From an uncultured Eubacteriales bacterium (GTDB lineage Bacteria; Bacillota; Clostridia; Peptostreptococcales; Anaerovoracaceae): a stretch of DNA of 8,353 bases. Location: assembly GCA_902766185.1 (NCBI GenBank), contig CACXCQ010000035.1:1-8353 (forward strand), written 5' to 3'. The position numbers were made by a program, and so were the translations under genes. How positions within the stretch are numbered: position 1 is the first letter of the stretch; every line of letters starts with the position of its first letter. Shown here one piece after another: positions 1 to 5,404 of this stretch. The notes under the pieces are model-generated. The model was not told the DNA's origin. It was given only the letters and a program-made list of their open reading frames with translations, and did not search any database.

Positions 1-1227
1 AAATGCCTGGTACTGCGTCATTCTGCCGGACTCGATGTCAGCCTTGTAGAACGGATACATGTACTGGTCAACACGGCCGATGGACATACCGGTCTGATTC
101 TCTTCGACCGGCAGCAGGGACTCGATGGTCCATACGGACTGGATCGCTTCCCAGAAGTTCTCCGGCTTTCTCGCGGGAACCTTCAGGTTGACCTCGGAAA
201 TTCTCATCAGTTCCTGCTTACGAACAGGATCGTTGCACTGAGCCGCCAGCTGTGCAGCGTACTCAGACATTCTTCTGGCATAGATCATGACGCCTTCGGT
301 GGTGTCGATGACGCCCTTGTAGAAATAGATCTTATCGATATCTTCGGGGTTCGCGTAATCCAGCTCAGCCAGGTGTGCCTTAGCCTCGTCCTGGATGTCC
401 TGCATACCCTTCTTCATCAGGATGACGTCATAACCCGGGTTGGAGTCGCCGCCGCCGTTCTCTGCGTGGTAGGAACAGTCGGAAACGTAGGATTCTCCGG
501 ACAGCTCCCAGCCGCCGCACTCTCTGTACTGGTCATAGCAGTGCTCCGCAACGGACTTGCCTCTCCAGAAGGAGATCAGCTCATCCCTGATATATCTCTT
601 GTCTTCTTCGGAGATGAAGAACGGATCCTGCGGTCTGTTGCCGATGGTCTCCAGTTCATCTTCCATCCACTCCCAGGCGATGTCCGGGGAGAATGCTCCC
701 ACACGGGGGCCGCCGGTGGGGTTGCCGACGATCAGCTCGTGATCCTGGATGATCAGCGGAGCTGTCTCGCAGCATCTTCTGAATGCCTTTGCTCTCAGGA
801 TGATCTTCGGCATTCCCGGATGCTCCTTGGTAACCTCCGTAACCGCTCTCGCACGATAAGTGGAGATAGAGGGAACCTGTTTCCGGTAGTTGTCCTTCAG
901 CGCCAGGATTCTGGGCGTGGGGCCATCAGGCTGCCAACCCGGATCTGTCGGTGCGACCGCTGCCGCAGGAGCTGCAGCCGGAGCAGGTGCCGGTGCCGCG
1001 CCGCTGTAGAACTTGTCCGCGCCAACGCCGCAGGTGGGGCACTTCGCAGGAGCAGCAGGGCCTTCATAGGTATAACCGCATACGGAGCAGGTCCATTTCT
1101 GGCCGCCATCCCGCTGTGCGATATTGCTCGTTACTCCTTCAAACATCCTCTTGAGGGCTTCTCTTTCCTCAGGAGACATGTCTTTCGTGGCTTCTGCCAG
1201 CTTGTCTGAAAATTCACGAATATCCAA
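1..1227 (-). CDS. cutC: Choline trimethylamine-lyase CutC (N-terminal 409 residues) with an extra rubredoxin-like domain
   Basis: Glycyl-radical enzyme that cleaves choline to trimethylamine and acetaldehyde inside the microcompartment. The gene runs off the left edge, so the catalytic Cys and the C-terminal glycyl-radical loop are not visible. The start is a TTG at 1225-1227, with AGGAG (1235-1239, read on the minus strand) 7 nt upstream. Residues 1-32 form a charged helix ([20 protein letters not shown]) like the N terminus I recall for Desulfovibrio CutC. Residues 44-74 are a rubredoxin-like knuckle domain with Cys47, Cys50, Cys63 and Cys66 ([12 protein letters not shown], then KCPTCG). 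An Ala/Pro linker follows (75-95), and the pyruvate-formate-lyase-like core starts near residue 100. The core is strongly CutC-like: [20 protein letters not shown], and [17 protein letters not shown], in which Tyr253 and Asp261 match the choline-contacting Tyr208 and Asp216 of the D. alaskensis enzyme. The offset of 45 residues roughly equals the extra domain. It is the fourth gene of the minus-strand operon, 32 nt after the dehydrogenase. The family assignment is firm; the role of the extra domain is unknown. Confidence 0.95.
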   Translation of the reverse strand, partial: MDIREFSDKLAEATKDMSPEEREALKRMFEGVTSNIAQRDGGQKWTCSVCGYTYEGPAAPAKCPTCGVGADKFYSGAAPAPAPAAAPAAAVAPTDPGWQPDGPTPRILALKDNYRKQVPSISTYRARAVTEVTKEHPGMPKIILRAKAFRRCCETAPLIIQDHELIVGNPTGGPRVGAFSPDIAWEWMEDELETIGNRPQDPFFISEEDKRYIRDELISFWRGKSVAEHCYDQYRECGGWELSGESYVSDCSYHAENGGGDSNPGYDVILMKKGMQDIQDEAKAHLAELDYANPEDIDKIYFYKGVIDTTEGVMIYARRMSEYAAQLAAQCNDPVRKQELMRISEVNLKVPARKPENFWEAIQSVWTIESLLPVEENQTGMSIGRVDQYMYPFYKADIESGRMTQYQAF

Positions 1228-1259
1228 TGTTCTTCTCCTTTCCTATAAGGTTGTTGTTC

Positions 1260-2768
1260 TTATTTATCCTTCAAACCGTCGATGTTGTTGATGATGTATC
1301 TGAGCACATCCTGCACGCTCTGTACTTCATCCTTGTGGTGCAGATCCTCTGCACTCTGCGACGGCCGATCCGTCAGTGCTGTTCGTCCGAACATCTGGGC
1401 ATCCACTGTCTGCATGTCCCGGATGCCGAAACCGACTTTTCGTACATAGATCAGATTCTCCGGCGATACGTTGTCGGAGGTGATGCCGTATCCTGCCGTT
1501 CCGCTGCCCAGCGTCATGGCCGGCATCAGATTCGTGGTTGCGCCCATGCTCCCGAAGGTGGCCGGGGTATTCACCAGCACCCTTCCTACGGGTTTTTTCA
1601 GGGCGAATTCCCGGATCACGTTCTCAGACCGGGAATGGATCACCAGCGTGTGCCCCTGCTTCAGGGTCAGGAGCAGTTCGATGCATTTCTCGCAGGCATG
1701 CATCCAGTCCTCTTCCACGAAGTACGCCATCACAGGACCCAGCTTCTCTCTGGTATAGGGATTCGTGTTGGACGCGAATTTCTCCTCCGAGATCAGCAGC
1801 ACCGTTCCTTCCGGAACCTTGAAGCCTGCCTTTGCGGCCAGCTTCTCTGCCGGGATGCCGATGAGGGCTTCGTTGGCGCTCCCGTCCGGCTGGAAGATGA
1901 TTCTTGCCAGCTGCCGGGATTCCTCTCCGCTCATGAACCAGGCGTGGTTGCGCCGGAATTCTTCCTTCACTTCATCCGCAATGGGAGCATCCACCACGAT
2001 GGTCTGCTCTGCCGCGGGCAAAAGACCAAAGTCGAAGGTCTTGCTGGCGATGATGTCGCCCACCGCCTGCTTGATGTCCGCGGTGCGCTCGATGAACACC
2101 GGACCGTTTCCCGCGCCGCCGTAGATCAGGGGCTTGTTGGAGTCCTGCGCCGCCTTCAGCATGCCAGGCACGCCGGTGTTGAGGATCATGGCTGTCTGCT
2201 CATGGTTCATCAGCTCGATGGTGCCGCTGGCGGTCACCGTATGCATGTAGCTGATGGCTCCCTCAGGAAGGCCCGCCGCCTCCGCTGCCTCGATGATGAT
2301 ATCCAGCGCCTTGCCGATGGTCTCCTTCGCCCGGGGATGGGGGGAGAACACGATGGCGTTGCCGGACTTCACCGCGATCAGGGATTTGTAGATGGTGGTA
2401 GACACAGGACTCGTGGCCGGACAAAGGGCCGCGATGACTCCCATGGGAACTCCGATATCCACCAGACCCTTGCCGGGATCATCCTTCATCACGCCAACGC
2501 AGCGTCTGCCGCGCAGCTGCTCCCGCAGATAGGTGCACACAAAATGGTTCTTTGCGTACTTATCCTTCCAGTTGCCGAAATCCGTTTCATCCGCCGACAG
2601 AACCGCCAGTTCCTCAGCATGGGGCAGCACCGCGTCCGCGATCGCCTCCACGATGTTGTCCAGCCTTTCCTGGGTGTACAGCGCCAGATCCTGCTGGGCG
2701 CGGTGAGCGTCTTCTGCCAGAATACGTGCTTCCTGGATGGAGAGAAGATCGTTATCGATTATATACAT
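1260..2768 (-). CDS. Microcompartment CoA-acylating aldehyde dehydrogenase homologue (EutE/PduP/CutB-CutF type) lacking the catalytic Cys
   Basis: The 502-residue protein belongs to the acylating aldehyde dehydrogenase family, which turns acetaldehyde, CoA and NAD+ into acetyl-CoA in microcompartments. Family signatures are ATSPVSTTIYKSLIAVKSGN (119-137), FSPHPRAKETIGKALD (141-156), NTGVPGMLKAAQDS (197-210), GGAGNGPVFIE (217-227) and a C-terminal TLGSGTAGYGITSDNV stretch. The catalytic segment, normally of the type SKTFDNGxxCASEQ, reads SKTFDFGLLPAAEQ (242-255), so Pro251 (codon 2016-2018) replaces the thioester-forming Cys. Cysteines elsewhere (78, 90, 116 and a HACEKC pair) are not at that site. 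This suggests a catalytically dead, structural or regulatory paralogue unless chemistry has been rewired. The last 23 residues (480-502) form an isolated amphipathic helix after a polar linker, a typical encapsulation peptide layout. The start has GGAGGGAG upstream. It lies between the shell genes and cutC; an active paralogue probably lies elsewhere in the locus. Confidence 0.9.
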   Translation of the reverse strand: MYIIDNDLLSIQEARILAEDAHRAQQDLALYTQERLDNIVEAIADAVLPHAEELAVLSADETDFGNWKDKYAKNHFVCTYLREQLRGRRCVGVMKDDPGKGLVDIGVPMGVIAALCPATSPVSTTIYKSLIAVKSGNAIVFSPHPRAKETIGKALDIIIEAAEAAGLPEGAISYMHTVTASGTIELMNHEQTAMILNTGVPGMLKAAQDSNKPLIYGGAGNGPVFIERTADIKQAVGDIIASKTFDFGLLPAAEQTIVVDAPIADEVKEEFRRNHAWFMSGEESRQLARIIFQPDGSANEALIGIPAEKLAAKAGFKVPEGTVLLISEEKFASNTNPYTREKLGPVMAYFVEEDWMHACEKCIELLLTLKQGHTLVIHSRSENVIREFALKKPVGRVLVNTPATFGSMGATTNLMPAMTLGSGTAGYGITSDNVSPENLIYVRKVGFGIRDMQTVDAQMFGRTALTDRPSQSAEDLHHKDEVQSVQDVLRYIINNIDGLKDK

Positions 2769-2800
2769 TTGTAATCACTCCCTCCGCCTGCGGACCGTGC

Positions 2801-3115
2801 CTAGTAGGGTAACAGCTTATCTAATGTGTATCTCTCGATGATTTTCTCGAGAGCGGGATGGGGCGTCGCGATGACGCAGGAACTGTAGACCTCGGCTCCC
2901 ATATCCGCTACGGCCTGAACGCCGGCTTCTACGGCAGACTTGCATGCTCCCACATCGCCTCTGACCAGAACCGAGATATAGCCGGATGCTGTGTTCTCGT
3001 ATCCGACGAACTCAACCTCAGCGGCCTTGACCATCGCGTCAGCAGCCTGGCAGATGAATACCAGTCCGAAGGTCTCGATCATCCCTAATGCTCTTCCGCT
3101 TCTTCCACTTGCCAT
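2801..3115 (-). CDS. BMC-H hexameric microcompartment shell protein (second of two)
   Basis: The 104-residue protein is a single BMC domain (Pfam BMC type, PduA/EutM/CmcA-like), whose hexamers tile the facets of the compartment. Signatures are ALGMIETFGLVFICQAADAM (9-28), KAAEVEFVGYEN, and VRGDVGACKSAVEAG after the pore loop. The pore segment reads ENTASGYISV, whereas PduA and EutM-like proteins usually have KIGSG. This puts a different set of side chains at the pore, and polar Thr/Ser lining is expected. The C-terminal tail (TPHPALEKIIERYTLDKLLPY) continues past the BMC fold as a short helix, as in many BMC-H proteins. An AAGGAAG ribosome site precedes the ATG. The gene lies 52 nt after the other BMC-H gene and 32 nt before the dehydrogenase, so they are co-transcribed. 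The two BMC-H proteins are clear paralogues and could form mixed facets. Confidence 0.95.
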   Translation of the reverse strand: MASGRSGRALGMIETFGLVFICQAADAMVKAAEVEFVGYENTASGYISVLVRGDVGACKSAVEAGVQAVADMGAEVYSSCVIATPHPALEKIIERYTLDKLLPY

Positions 3116-3167
3116 TTGTTTATCTTCCTTTCGTTCAATAATTAATGATGGCTGATGTTCAACCGGC

Positions 3168-3470
3168 TTAGTAGATGTCTACATCATGACAGGATACAAT
3201 GTCTCCCACTTCCGGGATCGGTCTGGGAATGACATTCTGCGCTGTCAGTGTGCCGATGGCCGCTGCTGCCTTTGCGCCTGCTTCTACAGATGCCTTGCAT
3301 GCAGCTACGTCGCCGGTAACGATGATGGTGACCAGAGTGGAGCCGATATTCTCGTAGGAAACCAGCTCGACCTCTGCTGCCTTCAGCATCTTGTCGCATG
3401 CATCAAGCGCAGGGACCATTCCGATCGTTTCGATGAAACCGACGGCTTCTCTCCCATAAAATCTAGGCAT
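3168..3470 (-). CDS. BMC-H hexameric microcompartment shell protein (first gene of the minus-strand operon)
   Basis: The 100-residue protein is one BMC domain: AVGFIETIGMVPALDACDKM (9-28), KAAEVELVSYEN (30-41), pore loop NIGSTLVTII, then VTGDVAACKASVEAGAKAAA. It is a PduA/EutM-type shell tile. The loop NIGST is closer to the canonical KIGSG pore than that of its downstream paralogue, but Asn replaces Lys and Thr replaces the last Gly. The C-terminal part, VIPRPIPEVGDIVSCHDVDIY, has the usual IPRPxPxV strand followed by an acidic tail. AAAGGAG (3479-3485, minus strand) gives a well-placed ribosome site for the ATG at 3468-3470. As the promoter-proximal gene it should be made in large amounts, as expected for a major facet protein. 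Confidence 0.95.
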   Translation of the reverse strand: MPRFYGREAVGFIETIGMVPALDACDKMLKAAEVELVSYENIGSTLVTIIVTGDVAACKASVEAGAKAAAAIGTLTAQNVIPRPIPEVGDIVSCHDVDIY

Positions 3471-3551
3471 TTGACTAACTCCTTTCTATATACGTTTGCT
3501 TTCAGATCAATATAATTGACAGCTTAAAAAAGGTGACAAATAGTCATATTC

Positions 3552-3582
3552 ATTTTACAAGTTCCTCTTAACGTCATGTCAA
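3552..3582 (-). promoter_or_regulatory. Predicted promoter of the shell-dehydrogenase-cutC operon (-35 TTGACA, -10 TAAAAT)
   Basis: On the minus strand a perfect -35 TTGACA (3582-3577) is followed by TAAAAT (3557-3552), with a 19-bp spacer. This predicts a start near 3545 and a leader of about 75 nt before the first shell gene. The spacer is longer than the usual 17 bp, as at MerR-activated promoters, but I do not see a convincing dyad in it. A small inverted repeat, TGAC-N5-GTCA (3534-3546), overlaps the predicted start and could be an operator. Confidence 0.55.
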
Positions 3583-3657
3583 CAGTTCATTTTTGGGGAG
3601 CACCAACGTTTCATCGCCTTGCTCCGAAGTTTTCTGACAATTGGCTTTTTTTGAACG

Positions 3658-3681
3658 TTCATGCTCCCTTTTCATGCTCCC
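3658..3681. repeat. 11-bp tandem direct repeat TTCATGCTCCC (two copies, 13-bp period)
   Basis: Two identical copies of TTCATGCTCCC lie at 3658-3668 and 3671-3681, separated by TT. The core TGCTCC recurs at 3620-3625 and 3829-3834, and in inverse orientation (GGAGCA) at 3597-3602 and 3866-3871. The arrangement looks like repeated binding sites for a regulator of the divergent promoters, but no known motif is recognised. Confidence 0.55.
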
Positions 3682-3739
3682 CCGCCGATTTGCAATACCC
3701 ATAAAAAAACAGGGTATCATTTCCAATCCGGCCTCAAAC

Positions 3740-3756
3740 ATTCCCCTAAGGGGAAT
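3740..3756. promoter_or_regulatory. 17-bp perfect palindrome, putative operator (core CCCTAAGGG)
   Basis: ATTCCCCTAAGGGGAAT is a perfect odd-length palindrome centred at 3748. Its centre is 38 bp upstream of the first base of the -35 box at 3786. The core CCCTAAGGG recurs at 7159-7167 with the same 38-bp distance to the -35 box of the permease promoter. The position, near -74, suits an activator site. Which protein binds it is unknown. Confidence 0.6.
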
Positions 3757-3785
3757 CCTTTCAAAAAATTCCAGTTCAAAATCGT

Positions 3786-3814
3786 TTGACGTTCTCACGT
3801 TTTTGCGGTATTGT
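3786..3814 (+). promoter_or_regulatory. Predicted promoter of the plus-strand operon (-35 TTGACG, -10 TATTGT)
   Basis: TTGACG (3786-3791) and TATTGT (3809-3814) are 17 bp apart. This predicts a start near 3821 and a leader of about 118 nt before the ATG at 3939. A second possible -10, TACAAT (3824-3829), lies just downstream without a good -35. The palindrome at 3740-3756 lies directly upstream. Confidence 0.5.
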
Positions 3815-3938
3815 TGATATGTATACAATGCTCCGGAACTGACCGGCGGATGCCGGACGCAGCCGGGAGCACGAACGGATATCGCAGAAGTTACCGGACC
3901 GGTGCCGGCGCAAAGGCTGGCCAGGGGAGATCAAACAT

Positions 3939-4319
3939 ATGGATATGAACCAAGGACATCAGGGCGGCTCCGGACAGATGCGGATCGTACAGGAGCTGGT
4001 TGCGGGCAAGGAGATCACCCTGGCCCACATCATCGGCGGCCCTCTTCCCATCGTCTACCAGAAGCTGGGACTGAACCCGGATATCGATTACCGCACCTCC
4101 GCCATCGGGATCATGAATCTGACCCCGCCGGAGTCTGCTGTCATCGCTTCTGACATCGCCGTAAAGAGCGGCAATGTGTACCTGGGCTTCGCGGACCGTT
4201 TCAGCGGTACACTGATCATCACCGGAGAGATCGCCGAAGTCACTACCGCCATCGAAGAGATCGTGAACTACTTCAGCAATGTTCTGCACTACGTCGTCTG
4301 CCCCATCACCAGGCGGTAA
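3939..4319 (+). CDS. EutS/PduU-family (circularly permuted BMC) shell protein, copy 1
   Basis: The 126-residue protein is a circularly permuted BMC-H shell subunit of the EutS/PduU/CutR group. Family features are MRIVQELVAGKEITLAHIIG (14-33), which forms the N-terminal strand contributing to the small beta-barrel over the pore, then SAIGIMNLTPPESAVIASDIAVKSG (54-78) and GFADRFSGTLIITGEIAEV (83-101). It ends at the typical FSNVLHYVVCPITRR. The first 12 residues are a Gly/Gln-rich tail. AGGGGAG (3923-3929) lies 9 nt before the ATG and fixes the start. It is the first gene of the plus-strand operon, divergent from the cutC operon. A diverged paralogue follows after 131 nt, so it probably forms hexamers alone or together with that copy. 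Confidence 0.93.
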   Translation: MDMNQGHQGGSGQMRIVQELVAGKEITLAHIIGGPLPIVYQKLGLNPDIDYRTSAIGIMNLTPPESAVIASDIAVKSGNVYLGFADRFSGTLIITGEIAEVTTAIEEIVNYFSNVLHYVVCPITRR

Positions 4320-4374
4320 CGGACACGGCGCGGAGCATGGCGCAGCCATCATTTCATACAGGACTCGACGCAAT

Positions 4375-4420
4375 GGCAATTTCCTCTGAAATTGCCTTCA
4401 TTAATATCACTGGCAATATC
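4375..4420 (+). promoter_or_regulatory. Intercistronic hairpin with an alternative pairing partner
   Basis: A perfect 9-bp stem, GGCAATTTC (4375-4383) with GAAATTGCC (4388-4396), closes a 4-nt loop. The second arm can instead pair, with a single A-A mismatch, to GGCAATATC at 4412-4420. The two folds exclude each other. No T-run follows, so this is not an intrinsic terminator. It lies between the EutS paralogues and about 20 nt before the ribosome site of the second, so control of translation or mRNA processing is possible. Confidence 0.5.
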
Positions 4421-4450
4421 TCAGCAGATTACAGAAACAGGGGGGAGCCC

Positions 4451-4900
4451 ATGGGCCTTAAGGCAAACGCGAACAACAGGGAGAGCAACCGAGCCGCCCT
4501 CGAAAACCTCATGCAGGAGGCCCTGCGCCACGCCAGCGGCGGGCAGGTGCGGGTCATTTCCCCTATGGTCTCCGGCAAAGAGATCACCCTCGCCCACGTC
4601 ATCGGAACCTCCGATTACAGTGTCTACAAGAATCTGGGACTCGACATCGGCTTTCACGAAGGCGAGGACCCCACCGGCCGGTCCATCGGGATTCTGCACA
4701 TCCATCCCGCAGAGTCCGTGGTGATCTCTGCGGACATCGCCGTGAAGTGGGGGGATATCGACATTGGTTTCATGGACCGCTTCAGCGGCTCGCTGATCAT
4801 CACCGGCCCCCGTGCCGAGGTGGACAGCGCGATCCGCGAAAACTGCCGATACTTTCGTGATGAACTGGGCTACACCGTATGCCCTATCTCCCACGAGTGA
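4451..4900 (+). CDS. EutS/PduU-family shell protein, copy 2, with an N-terminal helical extension
   Basis: The 149-residue protein repeats the family pattern of its neighbour: VRVISPMVSGKEITLAHVIG (33-52), SIGILHIHPAESVVISADIA (78-97) and GFMDRFSGSLIITGPRAEV (106-124), ending YTVCPISHE. The two differ in the middle: this copy has an acidic insert (GFHEGEDPTG, 67-76). It also has about 30 extra N-terminal residues with a predicted amphipathic helix (NRAALENLMQEALRHAS, 13-29). The ATG at 4451 is chosen because a G-rich AGGGGGGAG lies 4 nt upstream. In-frame ATGs at 4337 and 4373 would add 38 or 26 residues, but they have poor ribosome sites and would place the hairpin region in coding sequence. 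The copy is well diverged, so the duplication is not recent. Confidence 0.88.
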   Translation: MGLKANANNRESNRAALENLMQEALRHASGGQVRVISPMVSGKEITLAHVIGTSDYSVYKNLGLDIGFHEGEDPTGRSIGILHIHPAESVVISADIAVKWGDIDIGFMDRFSGSLIITGPRAEVDSAIRENCRYFRDELGYTVCPISHE

Positions 4901-4911
4901 GGAGAAGCGAT

Positions 4912-5403
4912 ATGCGCAAACTCTTTCTCTGCGGCCGCTCGGAGGCCGGCAAAACTACTCTGACGCAGGCTCTCAAGGGAGAACCTGCCCATTACGTGAA
5001 GACCCAGTATGTCAAGACCTGGGACATCACCATCGACACGCCGGGAGAATACGCAGAAACCAAGACCCTGGCCATGGCGCTGGGCATTTTTTCATTCGAT
5101 TCAGATGTCGTCGGGCTGCTGTGCGGCGCGGACGAACCTTATAACCTCTTCGACCCCGCCATCAACGGCGTGGTCAACCGGCCCATGATCGGGATCATCA
5201 CCAAGATCAACGCTCCCAATGCCAACGTGCCCATGGTCTGGCAGTGGCTTTCGGAGGCCGGCTGTGAGAGGATCTTTCCTGTGGACAGCATCACCGGTGA
5301 GGGTGTGGACGAACTCAGAGATTATCTGCTGGAGCCGAAACAGCCTTTGGACATGGACAAGGTCATGGAGAACCAGCGAAAAGGACTGAAGGACTGGGCC
5401 TGA
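4912..5403 (+). CDS. eutP: EutP/PduV-family microcompartment-associated P-loop GTPase
   Basis: The 163-residue protein resembles EutP of ethanolamine and PduV of propanediol microcompartments, small Ras-like NTPases of uncertain cellular role. It has a P-loop GRSEAGKT (8-15), the switch/G3 region IDTPGEY (41-47) and a C-terminal SITGEGVDEL (126-135) like a G5 loop. The G4 position reads TKIN (97-100) where E. coli EutP has SKTD, so Asp is replaced by Asn; this residue normally reads guanine. The ATG at 4912 is preferred over an upstream ATG at 4879 because GAGGAG lies just before it and the protein then begins directly at the first strand, MRKLFLCGRSEAGKT. It begins 11 nt after the second EutS-type gene, and the next gene starts 1 nt after its stop, indicating translational coupling. 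Confidence 0.9.
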   Translation: MRKLFLCGRSEAGKTTLTQALKGEPAHYVKTQYVKTWDITIDTPGEYAETKTLAMALGIFSFDSDVVGLLCGADEPYNLFDPAINGVVNRPMIGIITKINAPNANVPMVWQWLSEAGCERIFPVDSITGEGVDELRDYLLEPKQPLDMDKVMENQRKGLKDWA

Positions 5404-5404
5404 T

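Larger units (their letters stand above)
3471..3938. other. Divergent intergenic control region between the two microcompartment operons
   Basis: These 468 nt are AT-rich compared with the flanking genes and hold no convincing gene. They contain a minus-strand promoter (3552-3582), a plus-strand promoter (3786-3814), a 17-bp perfect palindrome (3740-3756), a 10-bp palindrome TGAACGTTCA (3652-3661), an 11-bp tandem direct repeat (3658-3681) and six copies of TGCTCC/GGAGCA. A GC-rich leader with short hairpins (3843-3856 CCGGC-GGAT-GCCGG; 3893-3903 ACCGGACCGGT) precedes the first EutS-type gene. An 84-codon minus-strand reading frame (3574-3828) starts with TTG, has no good ribosome site and covers the promoter and repeats, so I do not call it. 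Confidence 0.7.

Noticed and set aside
373..1209. 278-codon plus-strand frame opposite cutC
   Set aside because: It is the antisense of a strongly conserved CutC sequence; the product is low-complexity and has no credible start.
1227..2774. Long open frame on the plus strand (515 codons) opposite the dehydrogenase gene
   Set aside because: It mirrors the codons of the clear minus-strand dehydrogenase, has no ribosome site and gives a His/Arg/Cys-rich product without family features.
3557..3577. MerR-type dyad in the spacer of the cutC-operon promoter
   Set aside because: Several centres were tested by eye and only about half the pairs match, so no operator is claimed there.
3696..3719. Inverted repeat ATACCC/GGGTAT around an A-rich stretch, considered as a terminator
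   Set aside because: The A/T run lies in the 11-nt loop rather than after the stem, and the stem is only 6 bp, so it does not fit an intrinsic terminator for either strand.
3574..3828. 84-codon minus-strand frame in the divergent intergenic region
   Set aside because: It has a TTG start with poor ribosome site, overlaps the promoter elements and tandem repeat, and its product resembles nothing known.
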